DNA of 64,000 bases. It comes from an uncultured Prevotellaceae bacterium (GTDB taxonomy: Bacteria > Bacteroidota > Bacteroidia > Bacteroidales > Bacteroidaceae). The DNA lies in NCBI GenBank assembly GCA_902778535.1, contig CACYYG010000034.1:17332-81331 (forward strand), read 5' to 3'. Made by a program: the position numbers and the translations under genes. The notes below the pieces were generated by a model, which saw nothing but the letters and a program-made list of their open reading frames with translations, was not told the origin of the DNA and did not search any database. Each line of letters starts with the position of its first letter. Positions within the stretch are counted from its first letter, which is position 1. Shown here piece by piece: positions 52,501-61,005 of the stretch.

Positions 52501-53314
52501 CGTCGGTGACCAACCGCTGCGTCGTGCCGTCGGTATACTCCACAATGATATTCATACGACATTTAGGCAGGCCGAAGGTAGTGTTCTTATAGGGCTTGTC
52601 CTGACGGGGCGCAAAGTATTTGCCGTTGCCGAGGATGATGCCCACGGCAAAGCTGTCGGCCAAGGCAGTGGTGACATCGTAAGTGTTGTAGTAGACGGTC
52701 TTGCGGTAGTCGCTGGGTGCAGGCTTCAGCACGTCGTCGGCACCTATCTCCTTTTCTCCGATGAAGAGCCGATAGAAGCCAAGGCCTGTGACGTAGGCCG
52801 TGGCGCGCTTCACCGCCTTTTCTTTCAAATGGAACGTCTGCCGCAGGTAGCGTGCTGCCAACCGGCTGTGCACTTCGCCGGCCACCTCGCCGTCCTGCAC
52901 CTGTTCCAAGCCTATCCATCGCCCACCCCACTGACTCTCGGTGAGCAGACCGATGCTGAAGCGCTGCACGGTGCTCCACTCCGTCTCGCCTTTGTTGGTC
53001 GTCACTTTCACGCGCCATGTCAGGTGAGTGCCGCTGCGAAGGGACGTGCCGCCGTAGGGAATCCACAGCTGTTCGGCGCTACTGACCACGCCACTGTTCC
53101 ATACCTCGCCATTGTCGTCGCTGACAATGATATGATAGGCTGTCTGCACCACGTCGCGCTCATCGCTGGTGATGATCCACGAAAAGCGAGGTGTCGTCGT
53201 GCCGATGCCCAACGGCTCCACGAGATTCTCCACTCTGAGGTTTTCCACGTTCACCTTTGCCAAGGCGACCATCGGCAGCATCAGCATCAACAGGCTTTTT
53301 ATCAGCTTCTTCAT
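49598..53314 (-). CDS. GH78 alpha-L-rhamnosidase fused to a sialidase-like (BNR) domain
   Basis: This exported protein of 1238 residues joins two catalytic-type modules. Signal peptide MKKLIKSLLMLMLPMVALA fits the ATG at 53314 next to the promoter; the longer frame crosses both. Residues ~20-870 are a GH78 rhamnosidase with N-terminal beta domains and an (alpha/alpha)6 barrel including VDCPQRNERQPWLGDRT (catalytic acid region). Residues ~880-1238 form a sialidase-like six-bladed propeller with SKDGGRTWSKG, SSDEGQTWEP and SDDDGKTWRHV Asp-boxes. The combination suggests attack on a complex rhamnose-bearing glycan, probably pectic. The propeller's specificity (sialic acid, Kdo-like sugar or other) is not known. 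Confidence 0.88.
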   Translation of the reverse strand: MKKLIKSLLMLMLPMVALAKVNVENLRVENLVEPLGIGTTTPRFSWIITSDERDVVQTAYHIIVSDDNGEVWNSGVVSSAEQLWIPYGGTSLRSGTHLTWRVKVTTNKGETEWSTVQRFSIGLLTESQWGGRWIGLEQVQDGEVAGEVHSRLAARYLRQTFHLKEKAVKRATAYVTGLGFYRLFIGEKEIGADDVLKPAPSDYRKTVYYNTYDVTTALADSFAVGIILGNGKYFAPRQDKPYKNTTFGLPKCRMNIIVEYTDGTTQRLVTDEKWRVTANGPIRANNEYDGEKYDARRELDGWLAFDYDDSAWLPAQRTAIPLGTLTAQMTEAMRPMSSISPMSPIGPTTYDFGQNMAGWVSFVPTGREGDTIRVRYAERLNDDGTLYTDNLRNAASTDIYVCSGHETEPWHPSFVYHGFRYVEVTGPAKDVKAWPVSDRMEQTGTFVCSDTILNKVVEAARWGIMSNYKGMPVDCPQRNERQPWLGDRTVGALGESFLFGNERLYAKWMRDICESQRADGVFSDVAPAFWNYYNDDVTWPAALPFICEMLYRQYGNKQPIIDSYPNMKLWMNHLLSEGMRDSLITKDKYGDWCMPPEKLELIHSKDPERQTDGTLIATAYTIRCLQLMEQFAEMQHLDEANRWKEQRKALTEAFNRRFLHVNVGSSLRPGHPLFPDKTYYDNNTATANLLPLAFGIVPQEYKEMVMKNVVKKIFADDKGHITSGVIGTSWLLRTLSDNGYSDVAFHLATQKTYPSWGYMVENGATTIWELWNGDKADPAMNSGNHVMLLGDLLTWCFESLAGIKGSVVGRGTASAITLSPDFSIQDCFNVDATYQTPYGLIVSKWKKTLQKLHWEVTVPCNTRAVVCLPSGEQREIGSGSYTFDVDIPTRDERILKDEFLYETAPFASPHAATIVETRRGDLVSAYFGGTYERNPDCCIWVNIKKKGKGEWSAPILAADGMVDGVKTACWNPVLTEMPNGELWLFYKVGKSVADWTGWLAKSKDGGRTWSKGEKLPDRFLGPIKNKPLLLNNKLICGSSTENNGWRFHVEIYDLKTKEWQYVGPVESTRAYPTDIAPTPEGSDIPVEGTKRPIDCIQPSILQLKDGRLQVLMRTRNGKIATSFSSDEGQTWEPVTLTDIPNNQSGTDAVTLRDGRHVLIYNNFETLPGTKKGPRTPLSLAVSDDDGKTWRHVLTLEDSPVGQYSYPSIIEGRDGTLHMVYTWRRKRVAYKQVKLPVVN

Positions 53315-53336
53315 CGTTTTAGTAGTTTTTCGCTTG

Positions 53337-53344
53337 CAAATATA
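53337..53344 (-). promoter_or_regulatory. -7 box of the GH78 gene promoter
   Basis: TATATTTG on the minus strand, 22 bp before the ATG at 53314. Confidence 0.65.
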
Positions 53345-53363
53345 CAAAGTTTTTTTAACTTTT

Positions 53364-53395
53364 ATTGCTGGCAGAAGAAAAAAAGAGTAACTTTG
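53364..53395 (+). promoter_or_regulatory. Promoter of the GH95 gene, four bases from the start codon
   Basis: ATTG (53364-53367) and TAACTTTG (53388-53395) are spaced 20 bp. The ATG of the GH95 gene begins at 53400, only 4 bases after the box, predicting a leaderless or nearly leaderless mRNA. Confidence 0.7.
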
Positions 53396-53399
53396 TGGC

Positions 53400-55844
53400 A
53401 TGAAACGACTTTTATTCCTTTTCGCCTGCCTGACGGCCCTCGCTACACAGGCCGCACAGCCTCCTATGAGGCTCTGGTTCAACACACCCGCCACCTTTTT
53501 TGAGGAATCGCTACCCATCGGCAACGGACGTCTCGGTGCACTTATTTACGGCGACCCCGCCGACGACATCATTCAACTGAACGACATCACGCTATGGACG
53601 GGACAGCCCATCGACCGACAGGAGGATGCGGGAGCCTCGCGCTGGATTCCCGACATTCGCAAGGCTCTCTTCAACGAGGACTACCGCCTGGCCGACTCTC
53701 TCCAGCTGCACGTGCAGGGCCATAACTCCTGCTACTACCAGCCCCTCGGCACGCTGCACATCGTCCCGTCTGTTGCGACTGAGTCGCAACCTACCGCCTA
53801 CTGCCGTGAGCTGAGCCTCGACTCGGCCCTCGCACGCGTGACGTACAAGACAGGTGACGTCGCCTTCTGCCGCGAATACTTAGCCTCAGCGCCCGACAGC
53901 CTCATCGCCATCCGTCTGACGGCCTCGAAGCCGAAGCAGCTCAACCTTGAACTGCAGCTGAGCTCCATCCTGCCGCACAAGACGAAGGCTACTCGCGGAC
54001 AGCTGACGATGATGGGCCACGCCGACGGCGACGAGCAGCACACCATCCATTTCTGCACCATCGTGCGCGTGGCGCACAAGGACGGGCAGGTCATCAACGC
54101 CGACTCAACGCTGCGCCTGCAGGATGTCAGCGAGGCCACAGTCTACATCGTCAACGCCACCAGCTTCAACGGCTTTGACCGTCATCCCGTGAAAGAGGGC
54201 AGACCCTATATCGACTTAGCCAACAACCGTGCCTGGCACACGCAGAACGTGACGTATGACGACGTGCGCGCACGCCATGTCAGCGACTACAGCAGGTTCT
54301 TCAACCGCGTCAAGCTGAATCTTTCCAGTTCATCTGGTATGTCTAATAATACCAGGTGCTCTATCCCCACCGATTCCCTGGTAAAAGTCTACAACACGGG
54401 CAACGCCGAGGCCGACCGCTACTTGGAAACGCTCTATTTCCAGTATGGCCGCTATCTGCTCATCAGCTGCTCGCGCACGCCCGGTGTGCCTGCCAACCTG
54501 CAGGGTCTGTGGAATCCGCATCAGTGGGCTCCCTGGCGCGGCAACTACACCATCAACATCAACCTTGAGGAGAACTACTGGCCCGTCTTCAACTGCAACC
54601 TCGCCGAGATGGCGATGCCTTTGGACGGCTTCGTCAAGGCACTGGCTGAGAACGGGCGCTACACCGCCGAGAACTACTACGGCATCCACCACGGATGGCA
54701 GGCGGGACACAACACCGACATCTGGGCGATGGCTAACCCCGTAGGCGAGAAGAACGAGAAACCGGAGTGGGCCAACTGGCCTATGGGCGGTGCCTGGCTC
54801 GTGGAGTCGCTGTGGGAGAAATATCTCTTCACGATGGACGAGGACTACTTGCGTGACACAGCCTACCCGCTGATGAGAAGCGCTGCGCAGTTCTGCCTCG
54901 AATGGCTTGTCGAGAACCCTAACGACCCGCAGGAGCTGATTACCGCCCCGAGCACTTCGCCCGAGAATGAGTATGTCACCGACAAGGGCTATCACGGCAT
55001 GACCTGCTACGGCAGCACGGCCGACCTGGCCATCATCCGCGAGCTGTTTACCAACACGATTGCTGCTCACCATATCTTGGAGAAACATTCGGCCAGCAAG
55101 AAAATCGACACTGGCTTGGTCGACGACTGCCTGCCTCTGCAGATTGCCCTTAACAGACTGCATCCCTACACCATCGGCAGCGAGGGCGACCTGAACGAGT
55201 GGTACCACGACTGGCGCGACTTCGATCCGCAACACCGCCATCAGAGCCATCTCATCGGCCTCTATCCCGGCCACCATTTAAGCCTGCTGTACGATGCAGC
55301 ATCGCCACATCCTCTTCTCACCGCCTGCGAACAGGCCCTCGTTCAGAAAGGCGACAAGACGACTGGCTGGAGCACTGGCTGGCGCATCAATCTTTGGGCA
55401 CGCCTCCATCGCCCCGACCAGGCCTTCCACATCCTACAGAAACTGCTGCAATATGTAAGCCCCGACAAATACCGCGGAGCCGACCGTCGCAGGCCCGGCG
55501 GCGGCACCTATCCCAACCTGTTCGATGCCCATCCGCCTTTCCAGATTGACGGCAACTTCGGCGGCACGGCTGGCGTGTGCGAGATGTTGCTGCAGAGCGA
55601 GCTCAACGCCGACGGCTCAGCTACCATCGAACTCCTTCCCGCCCTGCCCTCACAATGGACCGACGGCGAGGTACAGGGCTTGTGCGCCCGTGGCGGCTAT
55701 GAGGTAGACATACAATGGCAAAACGGTCGCCTGAAGGAGGCAACCGTCAAAGCCAGAAAGAACAGTTCCGTCACCGTGTTGTATGACGGAAAGGCAAAAC
55801 ACTTCAAGTTCAAGGCCGGGCAGAGCAGGCGTATGCAGCTATGA
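53400..55844 (+). CDS. GH95-family alpha-L-fucosidase (or related galactosidase)
   Basis: This exported enzyme of 814 residues removes terminal alpha-1,2-fucose (some members alpha-L-galactose) from glycans. A signal peptide ([18 protein letters not shown]) starts at 53400. Family segments: [48 protein letters not shown] (Asn pair), [10 protein letters not shown] (catalytic Glu) and [14 protein letters not shown] (Asp). It is divergent to the GH78-sialidase fusion with an 85-bp shared promoter region, so both may answer to the same glycan signal. The 3' end overlaps the stop of the small membrane-protein gene. Confidence 0.92.
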   Translation: MKRLLFLFACLTALATQAAQPPMRLWFNTPATFFEESLPIGNGRLGALIYGDPADDIIQLNDITLWTGQPIDRQEDAGASRWIPDIRKALFNEDYRLADSLQLHVQGHNSCYYQPLGTLHIVPSVATESQPTAYCRELSLDSALARVTYKTGDVAFCREYLASAPDSLIAIRLTASKPKQLNLELQLSSILPHKTKATRGQLTMMGHADGDEQHTIHFCTIVRVAHKDGQVINADSTLRLQDVSEATVYIVNATSFNGFDRHPVKEGRPYIDLANNRAWHTQNVTYDDVRARHVSDYSRFFNRVKLNLSSSSGMSNNTRCSIPTDSLVKVYNTGNAEADRYLETLYFQYGRYLLISCSRTPGVPANLQGLWNPHQWAPWRGNYTININLEENYWPVFNCNLAEMAMPLDGFVKALAENGRYTAENYYGIHHGWQAGHNTDIWAMANPVGEKNEKPEWANWPMGGAWLVESLWEKYLFTMDEDYLRDTAYPLMRSAAQFCLEWLVENPNDPQELITAPSTSPENEYVTDKGYHGMTCYGSTADLAIIRELFTNTIAAHHILEKHSASKKIDTGLVDDCLPLQIALNRLHPYTIGSEGDLNEWYHDWRDFDPQHRHQSHLIGLYPGHHLSLLYDAASPHPLLTACEQALVQKGDKTTGWSTGWRINLWARLHRPDQAFHILQKLLQYVSPDKYRGADRRRPGGGTYPNLFDAHPPFQIDGNFGGTAGVCEMLLQSELNADGSATIELLPALPSQWTDGEVQGLCARGGYEVDIQWQNGRLKEATVKARKNSSVTVLYDGKAKHFKFKAGQSRRMQL

Positions 55845-56108
55845 GCGCGTAGTAGCGAATCCTATCTGCTGCTCATTGCGACGGCGGAAGGCGCGTACCA
55901 TAAAGATACAGAAACCAAGCGCAACAAGTGCGGCGGCTATGGCGCCCAGAATCCAGGGCAGGCTGGAGCCGCCGCCTCCTTGTACACCGTTGGCAAAACC
56001 CTGAGTCACGCCCACGACGGTGTCGGCTGTGTCGACAACGACCTCACGGATATGCTTCTCATACTCACTGGGATCAATAGGCAGCACGTCGGCTAATAAT
56101 CTAATCAT
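55839..56108 (-). CDS. Small single-helix membrane protein with Gly-rich linker
   Basis: This is an 89-residue hypothetical protein: a soluble N-terminus ([20 protein letters not shown]), a flexible Gly stretch ([10 protein letters not shown]), one hydrophobic helix ([20 protein letters not shown]) and a basic tail ([10 protein letters not shown]). It lies 25 bp after the MFS transporter gene on the same strand and may be the last gene of that operon. It overlaps the GH95 stop by 6 bp (convergent). No family recognised. Confidence 0.65.
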   Translation of the reverse strand: MIRLLADVLPIDPSEYEKHIREVVVDTADTVVGVTQGFANGVQGGGGSSLPWILGAIAAALVALGFCIFMVRAFRRRNEQQIGFATTRS

Positions 56109-56133
56109 AACTAATTTGAATTTAAAAGGTTTT

Positions 56134-57483
56134 TTATTGCATTTGATCTATTAACAGGATGAAGAGTTGCACCAACAGTCCGATGAGGAAGCTGATGGCG
56201 TTGCACAATGCGCTGTAGACGAAGGCTCGGCGCCATTCGCCCACGAAATATCTGTACCACAATGTCTCTGTCAGCAGCACCAGCAGCTCGCCGATGAGAA
56301 TGGCCGGCCATGAGCCGCTGACGTAGATGACGAATAAGTTCAGGGGAATATTGGTGAGGATGTTCACCACCACCGATGAGCCGAGCACATCGGCACGACG
56401 CTCGCGCAGCATCCAGAGCACGGCGAGCTCAATCAGAACGGTGGGCACCAGCGTCAAGAGCAGATGCGGTACGATGAACGATGTCTCGGCGCCAGCCATC
56501 GCCAGCATATAGCCAGGCATGAGCGCTGCCGCTAACAGTCCGAACGACAGTCCCTCGCGTCCCGGCATGGCGCCGTTGGCCCAGCAGAGCGTCACCGCCA
56601 TCGTGCCGTTGATAAACAGCAGTCCTGGAAGCCACAGCCACGGCGCATAGTTTTTCAACAGCATACAGGACACAGCGCCCACAACAGCAATCATAAAGGT
56701 AGTGAACAGGCCAAAGCCTTTCGCCACCCAGCCGCCAAGAGCCTTACCCAGCATGGCCATCCCGCCGATGAGCAGCGCCATCGCGCCGCCCTTTGCCACA
56801 CCCGCCGTGAGCGTCTCGCCAAGGAATGAGCGAAACAGCACGAAGCCCATGAGCAGGAGAAGGACGAACCACACCAGCCAGGAACCCTTGCAGGAAGGGG
56901 AGCACTTGCCTTGCACACCCACATTATTATTTATACAGGTATCCTCTCTCCTCCCCACAAGGGAGAGGCTGAGGGTAGGTCTGCTACTTAATATCGCTAT
57001 CAGCCCCAAGAACAAATACATCAGCCACCAGGCGTGCAGCACCATGCCCACGGCGAGCCCGAAGGCTCCCGTAGACACGAAGATACCGAGGGCACGCGGG
57101 TCGTTGCCCGTGGCCACAGCCACCATTTTGCCTCCCCAGGCGTGGAACAGCGAGTTGCCAAGTCCTAAGGGAATAGCGATGACAAAAAAGGTGAGAGGCG
57201 AGAGATGGAATGTGGAAGAAACGCCGGCAAGCAACAATGAGGCAAGCACGACGGCCACGGCCAGAAGCGTCACTGCAAGCGGCAGCAGCAGTGGCAACAG
57301 GCGGCGGCTGTCGGCCAGCATCCCCGTCCAGGGCTGCGTGAGGAAAGCCAAGACATTATATAATATGAAGGAGCCCACCAGCGCCGGTCCGCCGTAGGCC
57401 GAGAGCAAGAGATAGAGGCAGCAGACACAAAGCCCGTCAACCAGGAAGTGCAACAGCGCACTGGTTCCTATCAAAAGCCTCAT
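56134..57483 (-). CDS. MFS-type transporter with a repeat-derived cytoplasmic loop
   Basis: This 449-residue protein has about 12 helices and an MFS-like loop 2-3 motif (GMLADSRR). Substrate unknown. Between the two halves (residues ~167-198: SSRPTLSLSLVGRREDTC…) a stretch coded by a GC-rich palindromic repeat appears inserted in the central loop. Its start overlaps the AMP-ligase stop by 4 bp, so the two are coupled. Export or flipping of a lipid-linked product made by the ligase is conceivable but unproven. Confidence 0.8.
   Translation of the reverse strand: MRLLIGTSALLHFLVDGLCVCCLYLLLSAYGGPALVGSFILYNVLAFLTQPWTGMLADSRRLLPLLLPLAVTLLAVAVVLASLLLAGVSSTFHLSPLTFFVIAIPLGLGNSLFHAWGGKMVAVATGNDPRALGIFVSTGAFGLAVGMVLHAWWLMYLFLGLIAILSSRPTLSLSLVGRREDTCINNNVGVQGKCSPSCKGSWLVWFVLLLLMGFVLFRSFLGETLTAGVAKGGAMALLIGGMAMLGKALGGWVAKGFGLFTTFMIAVVGAVSCMLLKNYAPWLWLPGLLFINGTMAVTLCWANGAMPGREGLSFGLLAAALMPGYMLAMAGAETSFIVPHLLLTLVPTVLIELAVLWMLRERRADVLGSSVVVNILTNIPLNLFVIYVSGSWPAILIGELLVLLTETLWYRYFVGEWRRAFVYSALCNAISFLIGLLVQLFILLIDQMQ
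56886..56984 (-). repeat. REP-like palindrome embedded in the MFS gene
   Basis: CTCCCCACAAGGGAGAGGCTGAGGG-type arms, in frame, in the central cytoplasmic loop. It has the same style (short G/C-run arms around a small loop, ending GGTAGGTC or similar) as the elements in etfB and the GH43 gene. Confidence 0.6.
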
Positions 57484-59297
57484 TCGTACATCTGGTCTAT
57501 TTCCTTGCGATAGTTCTCGTTCAGTACGCGCCGTTTTATCTTCAGCGTGTTGGTCAGCTCGCCCCGCTCCAGCGAGAACGGATGAGGCAGGAGAGTAAAG
57601 CGCTTCACCTGCTCATACTGCGCCAGCTGCTGTTGCAGGGTGTCGATGCGCTCCATCAGCATCTCGTGTATCTGCTCGTTGCTGCACAGGTCGCGAAGGT
57701 CGGTAAAGTCGATGCGGTGTTGGCGGGCATATTCCTCTAAGAGCCGATAGTCGGGTACGATGAGTGCCGAGACGTATTTCCTTTGGTCGGCAATGATGGC
57801 TATCTGGTCGATGTATTTGTCGACGATGAGCTTCGACTCAATCATCTGCGGAGCGATGTACTTGCCGTTGCTGGTCTTGAAAAGATCCTTGATGCGCTCC
57901 TTCAAGAAGAGCTCGCCGTTCTGCATATAGCCCGAGTCGCCCGTACGGAAATAGCCGTCGTCGGTAAAAGCCTGACGTGTCAGGTCGTCGCGCTTATAGT
58001 AGCCCTTCGTGATGGTCGGACCCTTGAGCAGTATCTCGCCCTCATCGCTGATTTTCACGCTGATGCTGTCGATAGGTCTGCCCACCGAACCGACGGTGAA
58101 CGGCTTGTCGAGATGATCGCAGCTGACGGTGGCGAGGCTTTCGGTGAGACCATAGCCCACATCCATGCAGATACCGATGCTGTGCACAAACTCCTCGACC
58201 TGAGGCGACACGGTAGCGCCTGCCGTAGGGAAGAAATGAGCATTTTCCAATCCCAGCTCCTTGCGCACAAGCGAGAAGACGGTCTTGTTCAGCAGCTCAT
58301 ATTCCAGATGCAGCCTGATGGGCGGACGCTTGCCTTTCGACAGGTACCCGATGTTGTGGCGCCGTCCCACCTCAAGGGCGTGCTTGAACAGTTTCCGCTT
58401 CACGGCACTGCTCGTTTCAATCTTCTCCAAGACACCGTGGTAGACCTTTTCCCAGAAACGCGGCACAGAACTCATGCAGGTGGGATGCGTCTCGCGCATA
58501 CTCTGCTGCACCTCCAACGGATTGGTGTTGACAATGAGACGTGCACCCATCGTGATGCAGAGCACCTTCCAGCCTTTCTCGAAGATATGGGTGAACGGCA
58601 GGAAGTTGAGCACACGGTCGTTGCTGGTGACGGGCACGCACTTATGGTTAGCCTCCATCGCAGCATGATACTGGCCGCAGCTCAGCACAACGCCTTTCGA
58701 GTCGCCTGTAGTGCCGCTGGTATAGAGGATGTTGGCCGTGTCCTCCATCGTGGCCTCGCGTGTGAGATTGTCCACCTCGCTCTGTCGCGGCAGACCCTTG
58801 CCCAGCAGCATGAAATCGTCGAAGTGTATAGCCGTCTTGTCGCCTTCGGCAATGCTGACAGCAGGGTCGTAGACGATGATGCGCTCCAGCGACTTGCACG
58901 TGGGGAAGATGCGGCGTGCCTTGTCATACTGTGCCTGCTCGCCCACGAAGAGGAAGCGTATCTGCGCATCGTTGACCATGAACTGTATCTGCTGCTCGCT
59001 GCTGGTGGCATAAAACGGAATAGTGACGGCACGTATGCCCCACGCACCGAAATCGGTAAAGAGATACTGTACCGAGTTCTGCGAGAACACGCCGATGTTC
59101 TCCTGCACGCCCACACCCAAGTTCAGCAGTGCATTCGACACCGTTTTCACTTTCTGCGAGAACTCGTTCCACGAATACGATTTCCACTGCTTTCCGCCAT
59201 AGTCTTTATAGATGAGCGCCTCGCGGTCGCCCAGCTTTGCGGCTACGTCGTGTATCAGCCTTGATAAATGAGAATTGATTTGCTGCATACGCTTCAC
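57480..59297 (-). CDS. AMP-binding long-chain fatty acid--CoA ligase
   Basis: This acyl-CoA synthetase activates fatty acids with ATP and CoA. Key motifs: YTSGTTGDSKGVVL (P-loop, ~residue 190), YGLTES (~380), the hinge with RTGDSGYMQNGEL and a C-terminal GKYIAPQMIES. Length is 605, the long-chain type. ATGs at 59297 and 59288 are both possible. It heads an operon with the MFS transporter and the small membrane protein. Confidence 0.9.
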   Translation of the reverse strand: MKRMQQINSHLSRLIHDVAAKLGDREALIYKDYGGKQWKSYSWNEFSQKVKTVSNALLNLGVGVQENIGVFSQNSVQYLFTDFGAWGIRAVTIPFYATSSEQQIQFMVNDAQIRFLFVGEQAQYDKARRIFPTCKSLERIIVYDPAVSIAEGDKTAIHFDDFMLLGKGLPRQSEVDNLTREATMEDTANILYTSGTTGDSKGVVLSCGQYHAAMEANHKCVPVTSNDRVLNFLPFTHIFEKGWKVLCITMGARLIVNTNPLEVQQSMRETHPTCMSSVPRFWEKVYHGVLEKIETSSAVKRKLFKHALEVGRRHNIGYLSKGKRPPIRLHLEYELLNKTVFSLVRKELGLENAHFFPTAGATVSPQVEEFVHSIGICMDVGYGLTESLATVSCDHLDKPFTVGSVGRPIDSISVKISDEGEILLKGPTITKGYYKRDDLTRQAFTDDGYFRTGDSGYMQNGELFLKERIKDLFKTSNGKYIAPQMIESKLIVDKYIDQIAIIADQRKYVSALIVPDYRLLEEYARQHRIDFTDLRDLCSNEQIHEMLMERIDTLQQQLAQYEQVKRFTLLPHPFSLERGELTNTLKIKRRVLNENYRKEIDQMYE

Positions 59298-59314
59298 ATT
59301 TTCCTAATCATTTG

Positions 59315-59322
59315 CAAAGTTA
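59315..59322 (-). promoter_or_regulatory. -7 box of the AMP-ligase operon
   Basis: TAACTTTG on the minus strand, 17 bp before the ATG at 59297. Confidence 0.6.
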
Positions 59323-59398
59323 AACATTTATTTCGTTTTGAGCAAGAAAAAACCGTGTTTTTTTCGGGGCTGTGCTTGGCTGTTTGCAAAGAATGTTG

Positions 59399-59406
59399 TA
59401 CTTTTG
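59399..59406 (+). promoter_or_regulatory. -7 box of the alkaline phosphatase promoter
   Basis: TACTTTTG, 21 bp before the ATG at 59428. The -33 match is poor (TTGG at 59376). Confidence 0.6.
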
Positions 59407-59427
59407 CAACAAATTATAATCTTCCTT

Positions 59428-60933
59428 ATGAGAAAATATATCCTTATTGTCATGCTCTGCTGTCTGTCGCTGACGGCAGCAGCACAGTCGCGCTTTGGCG
59501 AGAAGCCCCGTCTCGTGGTGGGAATAGTAGTAGACCAGATGCGGTGGGACTACCTCTCACGCTATTACGACAAGTTTACCAACGACGGCTTCCGCCGGCT
59601 CATCGACAATGGCTTTTCCTGCAACAACTGTCTCATCAACTATGTGCCGACGATAACGGCCATTGGCCACGCCTCAGCCTATACTGGCACCACGCCGGCT
59701 TTCCACGGCATCTGCGGCAACAATTTCTACATCAGCGGCAAGAAGGTTTACTGCTGTGAAGACAACAGCGTGCAGACCGTTGGCAGCGACAGCGACAAGG
59801 GCAAACGCTCGCCTCGCAACATGCTCGCCACCACCATCGGCGACCAGCTGCGTCTGCACACCGACTTCAAGTCGAAGGTCATCGGCGTCAGCTACAAGGA
59901 CCGCGCTGCCATACTGCCAGCAGGCCACAGCGCCAACGCCGCCTACTGGCTCGACCTGAAGAACCGCTGCTTCATCACCTCTACCTACTACATGGACAAG
60001 CTGCCGAAGTGGGCGCAGGACAACAACAAGAAGCTGGCAAAGGACAAGGAGTTCAAGAAACTGGGCGAAGACATCGGCCTGTCGCCCTACTGTGGCACCA
60101 TCATCACCGACATGGCCATCCATGCCCTGCATGGTGAGGGACTGGGCAAAGGCGACCAGACCGACATGCTCTGCGTGAGCTATTCGCAGACCGACGTCAT
60201 CGGCCATAAGTACGGCACGCGAGGCCGCAACACCGACGATGCCTACCTGCAGCTCGACCGCGACCTGGGCCGACTGCTGAAGGCGATAGACGACCAGGTG
60301 GGCAGAGACAACTACCTCGTATTCCTCACTGCCGACCACGGCGCTGCCACCAACTGGCAGTACATGCGCGACCACAAGATTGCTGCCGGACCCTGGAACA
60401 GCGGCGAGATGAAGAAGCGTGTCTACGAAGCCATCAGCAACGACTCGGGCGAGGACAGCGGCTACATCGGCGACATCATGGACTACCGCATCTTCCTCGA
60501 CTGGGATACCATACAGCTGAGAGGACTCATCACAGCAGACATGCCTCACCTCATTCTGAGTGAACTGGAGAAAGAACCCGACATACAGTTTGCTGCCGTA
60601 TATACTGACCTGGCCACGAGCAGCCTGCCGCCACTGCTGCGCGACCGCGCCATGATGGGCTACTATCCCGGACGCTCAGGCGACATCATCTTCTTCCCCA
60701 AGCCCGGCTACTACGAGTCTGGCTCGTGGTCGTCGCCGACAGGAACGACACACGGCGAGTGGAACCCCTATGACGCCCACATCCCCTGCCTGTTCTATGG
60801 CTGGAAGGTGCCGCAGGGCGCCACGTCGCGCCAGGTGAGCATCACCGACATCGCGCCCACCGTCTGCCAGATGCTGCACATCCAGCAGCCCGATGCCTGC
60901 ACGGGCGAAGCCATCACCGAGATTACAAAATAA
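59428..60933 (+). CDS. PafA-like alkaline phosphatase
   Basis: This exported metallo-phosphatase belongs to the PafA/NPP-like branch of the alkaline phosphatase superfamily. Signal peptide MRKYILIVMLCCLSLTAAAQ; GIVVDQMRWDYL (metal Asp); VPTITAIGHAS (Thr nucleophile, ~residue 80); CVSYSQTDVIGHKYG and LTADHGAATN (metal Asp/His). The start fits the promoter; a frame from 59338 crosses it. In Bacteroidetes such enzymes release phosphate from many phosphomonoesters. folP follows after a repeat. Confidence 0.9.
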   Translation: MRKYILIVMLCCLSLTAAAQSRFGEKPRLVVGIVVDQMRWDYLSRYYDKFTNDGFRRLIDNGFSCNNCLINYVPTITAIGHASAYTGTTPAFHGICGNNFYISGKKVYCCEDNSVQTVGSDSDKGKRSPRNMLATTIGDQLRLHTDFKSKVIGVSYKDRAAILPAGHSANAAYWLDLKNRCFITSTYYMDKLPKWAQDNNKKLAKDKEFKKLGEDIGLSPYCGTIITDMAIHALHGEGLGKGDQTDMLCVSYSQTDVIGHKYGTRGRNTDDAYLQLDRDLGRLLKAIDDQVGRDNYLVFLTADHGAATNWQYMRDHKIAAGPWNSGEMKKRVYEAISNDSGEDSGYIGDIMDYRIFLDWDTIQLRGLITADMPHLILSELEKEPDIQFAAVYTDLATSSLPPLLRDRAMMGYYPGRSGDIIFFPKPGYYESGSWSSPTGTTHGEWNPYDAHIPCLFYGWKVPQGATSRQVSITDIAPTVCQMLHIQQPDACTGEAITEITK

Positions 60934-60983
60934 TGTTATAATGAAAAAACGTTATAACGAAATAACGTTATAACGAGATAACG
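60932..60983 (+). repeat. 16-bp tandem repeat of AACGTTATAACG palindromes
   Basis: Three 16-bp units (starts 60932, 60948, 60964) of AACGTTATAACGAAAT type plus a partial fourth lie just after the phosphatase stop. A similar AACGTTATT sequence lies between phnW and the CDP-alcohol transferase gene (about 28690-28710). Confidence 0.85.
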
Positions 60984-61005
60984 CCAAAACAAAAGAACAA
61001 CCTCA

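Noticed and set aside
50960-53503. 847-codon plus-strand ORF
   Set aside because: It is the antisense shadow of the GH78-sialidase fusion, whose domains are unmistakable on the minus strand.
57783-59264. 493-codon plus-strand ORF
   Set aside because: Antisense shadow of the AMP-binding ligase, which shows all family motifs on the minus strand.
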